From contig CACYVC010000005.1 in assembly GCA_902777835.1 (NCBI GenBank), forward strand, positions 85,305 to 149,304: DNA of 64,000 nt. Direction: 5' to 3'. Positions 52,420 through 60,700 of the stretch are shown here, in pieces; position 1 is the first letter of the stretch; each line of letters opens with the position of its first letter. The notes beneath the pieces were generated by a model that ran no database searches, was not told the origin of the DNA, and saw only the letters and a list, made by a program, of their open reading frames with translations. This DNA is from an uncultured Bacteroidales bacterium. GTDB taxonomy: Bacteria > Bacteroidota > Bacteroidia > Bacteroidales > Muribaculaceae. The position numbers and the translations under genes are program-made.

Positions 52420-52596
52420 TCATTTCTTATTCTTCACATATTTCTTGTAGAGCGGCACAAACACAATGATTCCACTTGCCACAATAGCAAATATCACCAT
52501 AAAATCGATACGAGGGGTGCGCGTCAAGATTATGTAAACCAAGAAGATCCACAATCCTAAAATGCAAGCAAAACGTATCCAATTTCCTGTTGTCAT
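52420..52596 (-). CDS. Small membrane protein (58 residues) in the dxs operon
   Basis: An ATG at 52594-52596 opens a 58-codon frame ending at TGA 52420-52422, five bases before dxs. The protein has two hydrophobic helices (about 7-24 and 32-51) joined by TRTPRID and a basic C-terminus (KKYVKNKK). Promoter-like TAACTTTG lies 44 nt upstream. The tight spacing and coding-like composition support a real gene. I do not recognise the family; the helix-loop-helix pattern gives no function. Confidence 0.72.
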   Translation of the reverse strand: MTTGNWIRFACILGLWIFLVYIILTRTPRIDFMVIFAIVASGIIVFVPLYKKYVKNKK

Positions 52597-52640
52597 CTAC
52601 AAAAAATATAGTCTAAAAACAAAAAACTCTTGTTTAACTT

Positions 52641-52648
52641 GCAAAGTT
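52641..52648 (-). promoter_or_regulatory. -7 promoter element of the small protein-dxs-trkA-trkH operon
   Basis: TAACTTTG on the minus strand, 44 nt before the small-protein ATG. Confidence 0.5.
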
Positions 52649-52882
52649 ACGAAAACAATTTCAATAACTACCGTTATTGACAAAAGTTTTTAATGTTATT
52701 TTTTATTTTTCCTGTTTTTATCAGCGCCTAGCGTTGTAATCTCACCTATCTTGCCTTTACGAGTTAATCATAATTATCCTTATGAAGAAGTGGCTAACTG
52801 TTTATTTTTTAATATCGTCGGTGATAATTCAGTGCGGTGTTTAAAACTTTTCAGACTAATTTATGCAAGGTTTCTTGAATTC

Positions 52883-52917
52883 TTTGCCAATTATTATGAA
52901 TAATTATTGTACCTTTG
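52883..52917 (+). promoter_or_regulatory. Promoter of the M28 peptidase gene
   Basis: TTTG (52883-52886), a 23-nt spacer and TACCTTTG (52910-52917), 47 nt before the ATG. Confidence 0.55.
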
Positions 52918-52964
52918 CTAAAACTGCTAATGAGAAAAGAGTAATTGACAATTCCTAAATAGTT

Positions 52965-54221
52965 ATGAAAAAGACAATTATAATCTTATTTTTGGCACTG
53001 GCAAGTATGGTGGCTGGCGCGCAAGACTTGGAGCATTTTAAGCGTGTAATTAAAGAGTTGAGCTCCGAAAAGTATCAAGGGCGTGGCTATGCCAAAGACG
53101 GCGCCAACAAAGCAGGAGAATTCTTGCAGAAAGAGTTTGAAAAAGCAGGAGTTGATGAGATTTTCATTCAACCTTTTAAGCTGGATATCAACACATTCTG
53201 TGGTAAGATGGAAATGTGGGCCGACGGCAAGAAACTCCGTGCTGGCGTTGATTTTTCTATGCGAGAGTACTCACCTGGAGTGCACGGCACATTCCCTGTT
53301 TATCATGTAGATACTCTGAACTTTGATGCTGAGCGCATGTTTGCCGACTTGGCAAAGCCAGAGTACGCCAACTGTTTGGTGGCCTGCGAATTCTGGTTCA
53401 CCTATCGCCATAAAGATGCTTTCTCACGCTTGCAGAAAAACGGAGAATGCCCTAACGCTGGACTCATCTACACATGGGAGGCACCCATCAAGTTTTTCAA
53501 AGCCTATGGTGACCATGTGGTGGATAAACCCATTCTTTGGGTAACACCTGAGGCGATAGATGGAGTTAAAAACGTCAAAGTGAATGTTGACAACAAGTTC
53601 CTTAAGGATTATGAGTGCTTCAACGTCATTGCCAAAGTTACTGGGCAGCGCCATGACAGTTGCTACGTTTTTACAGCGCATTACGACCACATCGGCAATC
53701 TGGGAAAGAACATTTTCTATGCTGGAGCCAACGATAATGCCTCGGGCACCGCGGCCGTCGTGACATTGGCCAAACACTACGCAAAATACCGTCCTCAATA
53801 TGACATGTACTTCATTGCATTCTCGGGAGAGGATGCCAACCTGCGTGGTTCAAATTGGTATGTAGAGCACCCAATAGTTCCTCTTCAGCAAATCAAGTAT
53901 CTGTTTAATATAGATATGATTGGCGACAACAATCCTGTTCAGTATTGTGAGGTGAGCGATGAGGGCATGCACGGATTCTCGCTCTTTGAGCAAATTAATG
54001 AAAGTAAGCACTATTTCAAGTCCTTAAATCGTGGCGACTTGGCAGCCAACAGCGACCATTATCCCTTTGCCAAGCGCCATGTGCCATGCATATTCTTGGA
54101 GAACGAGAAAGGTGACGCCTTCCAATACTACCACACCATCTTCGACACCTATGAGACAGTTCGCTTCGACAGCTACGAACCCATATTCAAGATGGTGCGT
54201 GATTTTGTGGAACTATATTAG
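52965..54221 (+). CDS. M28 family zinc aminopeptidase, exported
   Basis: 418 residues. Signal peptide about 1-19. The M28 metal site is nearly complete: HYDH (ligand His), NDNASGTAA (bridging Asp), SGEDANLRGS (catalytic Glu, then Asp where Glu is the usual ligand), NIDMIGDN and NSDHYPFA (ligand His). A PA-like insert lies between about 90 and 210. It probably removes N-terminal residues from peptides in the periplasm or outside. It stands alone between divergent and convergent neighbours. Confidence 0.9.
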   Translation: MKKTIIILFLALASMVAGAQDLEHFKRVIKELSSEKYQGRGYAKDGANKAGEFLQKEFEKAGVDEIFIQPFKLDINTFCGKMEMWADGKKLRAGVDFSMREYSPGVHGTFPVYHVDTLNFDAERMFADLAKPEYANCLVACEFWFTYRHKDAFSRLQKNGECPNAGLIYTWEAPIKFFKAYGDHVVDKPILWVTPEAIDGVKNVKVNVDNKFLKDYECFNVIAKVTGQRHDSCYVFTAHYDHIGNLGKNIFYAGANDNASGTAAVVTLAKHYAKYRPQYDMYFIAFSGEDANLRGSNWYVEHPIVPLQQIKYLFNIDMIGDNNPVQYCEVSDEGMHGFSLFEQINESKHYFKSLNRGDLAANSDHYPFAKRHVPCIFLENEKGDAFQYYHTIFDTYETVRFDSYEPIFKMVRDFVELY

Positions 54222-54236
54222 GTAAAAAAACGATAG

Positions 54237-55607
54237 TTATTTACCAATGCAAAAATGGCTAAAAATCTCCCCTAAAATGTCATTTGTAGAGATTTCACCC
54301 GTGATTTCTCCTAGGTAGTGCATGCACTCGCGGATGTCTTGGCTGAGAAGGTCGCCGCTGAGGCCTGTGGCGAGACCATGCAGGGTGCGGTCGAGTGCTT
54401 CGCTTGCTCGCACGAGAGCGTGATAATGACGTGCGTTGGTAACGATCACGGCATTCTCATCTGTCACTTGTGGCAGTGCTGCAGTAGTGATGATTTCTTG
54501 CTTAAGCTGCTCGATTCCTGCGCCTTCTCGCGCCGAGATTTCAGCAACCTTAACATCAATTCCTTTTAGTTTCTCAACAATGGGCTGTGTGTCGCCGGCA
54601 TCGATTTTGTTGACCACAGCAATCACTGCCTTATCGTGACAGTGCTCTGAGATTTGTGTGTGAAAATCATCTATCTCAGCAATTGGAGCGGTGGCATCGA
54701 CCACCCACAGAACGATGCGTGCCTCGTCCATCTTCTTGAACGATCGCTCTATGCCCATTGTCTCTATAACGTCGCTCGACTCGCGAATGCCTGCAGTGTC
54801 GATAAATCGCAGCAGAGTGCCGCCCATCACTATGGTGTCTTCAATCACATCGCGGGTAGTCCCCTTGATGTCGCTAACTAGGGCTCGGTCATCGCCGAGC
54901 AGGGTGTTAAGCAGAGTTGACTTGCCAGCGTTGGTAGGACCAACGATTGCCACTGGCAGACCGTTTTTTATGGCGTTTCCAGCCTGATAGGACTGTGCCA
55001 ATGAGTCGATTACGTTTTTTATGTCGGTAGCGAGGGCAGTAAGTCGTTCACGGTCGGCAAAAGTAACATCCTCCTCGCTGAAGTCGAGTTCAAGTTCTAT
55101 CAACGACACGAACTGCAGCAACTGCGAACGCAGTGTGCTCAGTTGGCGGCTGAATGCGCCACGCATCTGGTTCATCGCCACATGGTGAGATGCACGTGAC
55201 TGTGAGGCAATCACGTCGGCAATCGCCTCAGCCTGAGAGAGATCCATCTTGCCATTGGCAAAGGCACGCTTGGTAAACTCTCCACCTGTTGCGGCGCGGC
55301 ATCCGGCATCAATAAGAGAGCTGACAATCTGCTGTTGAATCCACATTGAGCCGTGGCATGAGATTTCTACCACATCCTCACCTGTGAACGAGTTGGGGGC
55401 GCGAAAAAGTGTAAGCACTGCCTCGTCGAGGATTTCTCCTAGCGAGTCGAGTATATGCCCGAAGTGCGCGGTGTGACTAGCCATTTCGGCGATGGGTTTT
55501 CCACGCCAGCGTTGTTGCACTATGTTTAGAGCATCGTCACCGCTCACTCTTATCACCGCTATACCTCCCATGCCGTGGGGAGTAGATACTGCGCAGATTG
55601 TGTCCAT
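54237..55607 (-). CDS. mnmE: tRNA modification GTPase MnmE
   Basis: 456 residues. With MnmG it installs the 5-carboxymethylaminomethyl group on U34 of tRNAs. The N-terminal tetrahydrofolate-binding domain is followed by a helical domain and an inserted G domain (G1 GPTNAGKSTLLN near 227, G3 DTAG, G4 NKID). The C-terminal CIGK carries the essential Cys. It converges with the M28 gene, separated by 15 nt. Together with mnmA it completes part of the xm5s2U pathway. Confidence 0.96.
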   Translation of the reverse strand: MDTICAVSTPHGMGGIAVIRVSGDDALNIVQQRWRGKPIAEMASHTAHFGHILDSLGEILDEAVLTLFRAPNSFTGEDVVEISCHGSMWIQQQIVSSLIDAGCRAATGGEFTKRAFANGKMDLSQAEAIADVIASQSRASHHVAMNQMRGAFSRQLSTLRSQLLQFVSLIELELDFSEEDVTFADRERLTALATDIKNVIDSLAQSYQAGNAIKNGLPVAIVGPTNAGKSTLLNTLLGDDRALVSDIKGTTRDVIEDTIVMGGTLLRFIDTAGIRESSDVIETMGIERSFKKMDEARIVLWVVDATAPIAEIDDFHTQISEHCHDKAVIAVVNKIDAGDTQPIVEKLKGIDVKVAEISAREGAGIEQLKQEIITTAALPQVTDENAVIVTNARHYHALVRASEALDRTLHGLATGLSGDLLSQDIRECMHYLGEITGEISTNDILGEIFSHFCIGK

Positions 55608-55613
55608 TATTTT

Positions 55614-55648
55614 AGTTCATAGTTAAGAGTTCATAGTTTATAGTTGTG
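55614..55648. repeat. Heptamer tract, AGTTCAT family, upstream of mnmE
   Basis: Five 7-nt units: AGTTCAT, AGTTAAG, AGTTCAT, AGTTTAT, AGTTGTG, starting seven bases from the mnmE start codon. Confidence 0.8.
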
Positions 55649-55678
55649 AGCCTCGACCTCCAAACATGATGAGAAGAA

Positions 55679-55713
55679 TTATGCATTGTGAATTATGCAT
55701 TGTGCATTGATTA
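55679..55713. repeat. Heptamer tract, TTATGCA family, downstream of the first nuclease gene
   Basis: Five 7-nt units: TTATGCA, TTGTGAA, TTATGCA, TTGTGCA, TTGATTA, ending two bases from the nuclease stop codon. Two repeat families thus share the mnmE-nuclease gap. Confidence 0.85.
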
Positions 55714-55714
55714 A

Positions 55715-56581
55715 TCACCACTGCTCGAAGTTATAGGTGCTTTCTACAGCGCGCTCCACGTTGTCGGGTAGAGCACTGAAGAAGTCGTGGCCAGTGATAC
55801 GTTCCACATCATCGACCGAGCATGCATGGCGTTTCACGCCTCCACCACTTTCAAAGTTGTCGTATATGAAACCTATGGCGCGGTTGCGGTTGGGGTCTAG
55901 TACCACCTTGAAGAATCCGCTCGGCACCACAATGTTGTTATCGTTACCTATGCGTTTCTCTGTGCCATTGAAGACAGGTCCAGTGGCTATGATGATAATG
56001 CCTTTGCTCTTAGCCCAGGCATGGACTTTCAGCTCCAGCTTATTCCAGCTGCCACCGTTGAGATTGTGGTCTTGCGGGCAGATGTTTGTCATCAGGAAAC
56101 AGTCTAGCATCGACTGTCGGCTCCAGCGCATGTCGTTAGCGGGCGCCATGTGTCCACGGTCATATCCGCTTTTCTTATATTCCCACCACTCGGGGCATCC
56201 TGCTACCGATGCATCGCGATTGAACTTATAGTTACGGCGCATCTCAGCGTTAGGTCCGTCGGTTATTATAACCATGTCGGCAGTAAGCACATAACTCACA
56301 CAATTAGGCACTCGGTAGGCGGTGTTGAAGTTCACTGTCATCGCCTCATAACGTTTTATGGTGTTGCGATATTTTGAGTTGATTTTCACGTCGGTCAGAC
56401 TTCTGATATTGCTCGACGAATTGTCAACCCTCTCCACTCTCTCCGTTTTCTCCACCTTCTCGGTGCGATTTTCGTTGCGGTTGTTGTGCTTCTTTCTCCT
56501 AGCGTCAATACTAACAGTAGTGCCGGCCACCACCGCAATGGCGACTATCACACAAATCGTTTTGCTAAACCTCATCTTCAT
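55715..56581 (-). CDS. Secreted DNA/RNA non-specific endonuclease
   Basis: 288 residues. Signal peptide about 1-27. A basic, low-complexity stretch (DARRKKHNNRNENRTEKVEK, 27-55) precedes the beta-beta-alpha metal nuclease domain (PF01223). That domain has the catalytic motif YDRGHMAPANDM near residue 145 and Asn metal ligand region NICPQDHNLNGGSWNKLE. Such enzymes cut both strands and RNA without sequence specificity; nutrient scavenging or defence against extracellular DNA are inferred roles. A paralogue is immediately upstream. Confidence 0.92.
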   Translation of the reverse strand: MKMRFSKTICVIVAIAVVAGTTVSIDARRKKHNNRNENRTEKVEKTERVERVDNSSSNIRSLTDVKINSKYRNTIKRYEAMTVNFNTAYRVPNCVSYVLTADMVIITDGPNAEMRRNYKFNRDASVAGCPEWWEYKKSGYDRGHMAPANDMRWSRQSMLDCFLMTNICPQDHNLNGGSWNKLELKVHAWAKSKGIIIIATGPVFNGTEKRIGNDNNIVVPSGFFKVVLDPNRNRAIGFIYDNFESGGGVKRHACSVDDVERITGHDFFSALPDNVERAVESTYNFEQW

Positions 56582-56637
56582 AATGACATCATTTTTTAGT
56601 TATATCATCCACGCCATAGCAAAAACGATGCCAAAGG

Positions 56638-57507
56638 TTATCGGCTGAGCCATTGGTTTGTGTTGCAAGTCGATTCAAGTTGATTTTCCACGTTGTCGGG
56701 CAATGAGTTAAAGAAGTTCATGCCAGTGCGTCTCTCCACCTCGTCAATGCTCACAGCATAACTCTTAAGAGAGCCCCCGCAAGCGCGGTTGGGGCAGATA
56801 AATGCGATAGCTTTCATGGGAGTGGTCTTTGGAGACAGGATTACCTTGAAAAACGCATCAGGAACCGCAATATCCATGTCTTTGCCGATAGTTTCGGGGT
56901 TCTTATCAACAATAGGTCCAGTGATAACTATTAGCGACTTATCACGCCGTGCCCACTCACGCACTTTGAGTTCTATGTCGTTCCACATTCCCGCATTCAA
57001 CTCATTATCCTGAGGACAGATATTAGTGAGATAAAACGTCTCGTTCATAGCCTGCTCATCCCATTTCATATCGCCAGCCGGAGCCATGTGACCACGGTCA
57101 TAACCCGAGTCGCGGTAGTCCCACCAGTTGGGGCAACCTGTTACGTTTTTATCACGCTCAAAGTCACCTTCACGCTCTCTACGACCTTTGGCTTCGTCGG
57201 CAGTTATTTCATAAACAACGCAGTTTGGAATGTGCAAATTCTTGTTGAAGTGCACTGTGAATCCCTTGTATTTCACAACATTATCACTCATACCCTGAGG
57301 CATCATCACAGTCTCGTAGTTATAGTCCTGGATTGGAGTCTGACTTGTGTTTTGGTCAGTGGTTACGAGAGTTTGCGACTGCTCTGTGACGATAGAGTCT
57401 TGCACTTCGCCATCATCATTCTTATTCAGGAAATAAACAATAACGGCCACGGCGACAATCCATGCGCCCCATTTCATCCACTGTATAGCTTGATTCTTAT
57501 TTGCCAT
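56638..57507 (-). CDS. Membrane-anchored DNA/RNA non-specific endonuclease
   Basis: 289 residues, paralogous to the next gene downstream. An N-terminal membrane anchor (WMKWGAWIVAVAVIVYFL, about 10-27) with no clear cleavage site, an acidic or polar linker to about 75, then the nuclease domain with YDRGHMAPAGDM near 147 and NICPQDNELNAGMWNDIE. Two tandem copies with different N-termini (basic tail versus acidic linker) suggest different locations. The pair lies in one operon (56-nt gap). Confidence 0.92.
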   Translation of the reverse strand: MANKNQAIQWMKWGAWIVAVAVIVYFLNKNDDGEVQDSIVTEQSQTLVTTDQNTSQTPIQDYNYETVMMPQGMSDNVVKYKGFTVHFNKNLHIPNCVVYEITADEAKGRREREGDFERDKNVTGCPNWWDYRDSGYDRGHMAPAGDMKWDEQAMNETFYLTNICPQDNELNAGMWNDIELKVREWARRDKSLIVITGPIVDKNPETIGKDMDIAVPDAFFKVILSPKTTPMKAIAFICPNRACGGSLKSYAVSIDEVERRTGMNFFNSLPDNVENQLESTCNTNQWLSR

Positions 57508-57535
57508 TTTGCATGATATTTTTTACAAAGTTAGG

Positions 57536-57543
57536 GAGTTTTC
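57536..57543 (-). promoter_or_regulatory. -7 promoter element of the nuclease pair
   Basis: TAACTTTG on the minus strand, 28 nt before the ATG. A second copy of the motif lies at 57621-57628. An imperfect inverted repeat (TTCTTCACAT ... ATGTGTGAAGAA, 57541-57568) overlaps the -7/-33 interval and could be an operator. Confidence 0.5.
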
Positions 57544-57775
57544 TTCACATGGCAAAATGTGTGAAGAAAAAAGGAACTATTGCTATACCCACACCATCAA
57601 CACATCAACTACACCACTTGCAAAGTTAGAGCAAAAATAAAGTTTTCAACAAGGAGCAAAATAATACTAATTTTTTTTTGATTATTTAATATCAATTATT
57701 AATTTTGCCACACATTATATAAAATAAATAACATCAAAAAACTAATCATATTAACTATTTAAAAACTCTTTGTGT

Positions 57776-60700
57776 ATGAAGAAATTACTAACATTTTTAA
57801 TGATGTCCGTCCTCGCCATAGGCGTGGGATGGGCAGAGACAGTTACTAAGACAATAGCTGAGATTGCTACAGCTAATAATTGGAGTGATGCTACTGTTTA
57901 TTCATCATTCTCTTTAGATTCTCACATAACTGTCAGTTGTACTTCAGGAAATAATACAGGAAAGTATTACTTAAGTGATGACACATGGCGTATGTATGCA
58001 AATGAAAATGCAATTATAACCGTAAGTGCCGCAGGCAATTACACCATTAGCTCTATTACTTTTACTTTTACTGTTAAGGATAATGGTACTCTTAATTATG
58101 GAAACAACTCGATAAGTTCTGCATCACCTGTGGTGGTTAGTGGTAGTTCTGCTTCTTTTACAGTAAGTCAATCTAGTGGTACTAAAGGAAAAGTATTTAT
58201 ATCCGAGATTTCTGTGACTTATTCTAATAGTGGAACAACGCCATCCACATATTATTTGACATTACCTTCAGGGTTGACTGGTGGCACTGTGACTGCATCA
58301 GGGGCTGATGATTTGACTTCCATAACCGCAGGAACAGAAATGACAGTAACTGCAAATCCAAGCACTGATTATGTTCTTGACTGGATGAAAGCTAATGGCA
58401 CTGTTGTTGAGAACCCTTACACATTCAACATATATGCAGATACCGAAATCACAGCCGCATTCAAAGAAAAACCATCCTATTTGTTCTATGAATCTTGGAG
58501 TGGCACCACAGGAACTGGAGGAAACGATGGATCTTGGAGTGGTTCCATAGCTACTAACAATATAATCTCAGATAATACTGGATGGAGTTTTGAGAATTCC
58601 AAAGGAGGAGCAAACTGTATTAAAATGGCTACTGGTAGTACCGTTGGTAAAGCTATTACTCCAACGATAACTGGACTTACAATAGGAACTACCTACACCT
58701 TAACATTTAGAGCTGCTGGTTGGAATGGTGAAGGTGCACCTTTATATATTTCAGCAAATGGAGGAACTTTACCACAGAGTAGTGTAACAACAGAATCTTC
58801 TATTTGGAATGAATACACTATAAATTTCTTGGCAACTTCATCAGAAGCACAATTTACATTCACAACCACTAACAAAAAACGCACATTTCTTGATGATGTG
58901 TTACTTGAAGAGGCAATTTTGCCTGAAGTTGCTACTCCAGTTATTGCAGGCGAGACACCTTTCTTGACAAGCACAGAAGTAACAATTACTTGCGCGACAG
59001 AAGGAACGACTATTTATTATACTACTGATGGGACAAATCCAACAAATGAATCAAATGAATCAACTGAATATGTTGGTCCCTTTGAGATTAATGAGTCCAA
59101 AACCGTGAAGGCAATCGCTTACGACGCCAATAACAATGCATCGACAGTGGCAAGTAAAGAGTTTGTTAAGACTCCTACTCCTTCAACTGTAGCTGAAATA
59201 GTTGATTTGGCAGATGGCACAACATTTGTATTCAATGGAAATTTGGTAGTAAGCGCCCAAAGTGAGGAGTATCTCTATGCACAAGATGCAACAGGCGGCA
59301 TGTTACTATACGGTTCAGCTCCAACTTTTAATAAGGGCGATGTAATTCCTACGGGCTTCGGTGCAAAAAAGACCACCTTCAAGGGTGCTCCTGAACTTAA
59401 GGAGATGACTAATATGCAGAACGCAACCGAGACAGAACAAATTAATGCCTTGGCGATTACTCCGAATCAAGTAACTGTTGAAAACGCATTCAAGTATGCT
59501 GTCATCAAGGGAGCTACTATTAGCGGCAACACCATAGCTGTTGGTGAAGAAACAGTCGCTATATACAATCGTTTCGGTGTGACTGTTCCAACTGATGGTA
59601 AGACTTATGACATATATGGTGTTACTGGTTGGTTTGAAGGAGCTCAGTTTATGCCTTTAGAATTTGTGGCAGAAGCAGAACCTGAATATTATCTTGTTGG
59701 TTCTTTCAATCAGGTATTTAATGAGGAGACCAATAAATATGATTGGATACAGCAGGATCCAAACTACAAGTTCACCTTGAATGATGACGGCAAATATGTT
59801 CTCAATGGAGTGACTTTTCCAGATAATGTTGAATTCAAGATTTTAAAGGTAAAGGGAAGTCAAATCATATGGTGTGGTGGTCCCGCCGATGGTGAAGTAT
59901 ACGGAATTCATGGAGAATGGTATAAAGATATTCCATTAACTATGAATGGCGGCAAGAATTATAAAATTGATGCCGCTGGCACATTCAATTTTGCGATGAC
60001 CATTGATAACAACAATAGCAGTAATAATAAATTTACTGTTATTAAGTCTCCAGTAGTCTTAAAGGGCTCTTTTGATGGTTGGACTGAGAATGGTGTCGAG
60101 TTGGAAGCCAATGATAATGGTTGGGTAATTACACAGCAACTTGATGCAGGCGAGAATGCCGGATTTGGTTTCCGTGATGGTTGGGGCAATTGGCATGGAG
60201 GCAATGGAAAAGAGATTGCTTCAACAGACCTTGGCACAAACCTCACAATGGGAACAGACGGGAACTTTAAGATGGCTACTGCTGGTAAATATAAACTTGC
60301 TATTAATAGTGACCTCACTACACTTGTTGCGACAAGAGTTTTGACACCTCACAATATCGTTGTTGATAGTGACATAGAGAATGGAACTATTGAAATTAAG
60401 GAGAACAAGACTACAGCAGTAGAAGGTGAGATTGTGACAATTATTGTTACACCAGATGAGGGCTATGAGCTTGGTGCCCTTACTGTAACAAATACAGTTA
60501 CACAAGAATCTATTGAAGTCACTGAAGACTACACATTCGTGATGCCTGACGCCGATGTGCTTGTCTCTGGTGAATTCATTGAGGTTCTTGAGGCAATGTT
60601 CAACTTTGATGCAAATTATGCAACGTTGTTCCCAACGATCACTGGTCCTTCATCTGGTTCTGGTGATACTTATGTCTCGGATGGTGATATTACTAAACCA

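Larger units (their letters stand above)
52597..52964. other. Divergent intergenic region; orphan 20-codon signal-peptide-like frame
   Basis: 368 nt with the two outward promoters. At 52782-52844 (plus) there is an ATG-started frame of 20 codons (MKKWLTVYFLISSVIIQCGV) that looks like a lipoprotein-type signal sequence and then stops. It may be a remnant of a lost gene or chance. No other feature is seen. Confidence 0.4.

Noticed and set aside
52782-52844. 20-codon plus-strand frame as a real leader peptide
   Set aside because: It resembles a signal sequence, but it lacks regulatory codons or an attenuator hairpin and is too short to judge; mentioned only as part of the intergenic description.
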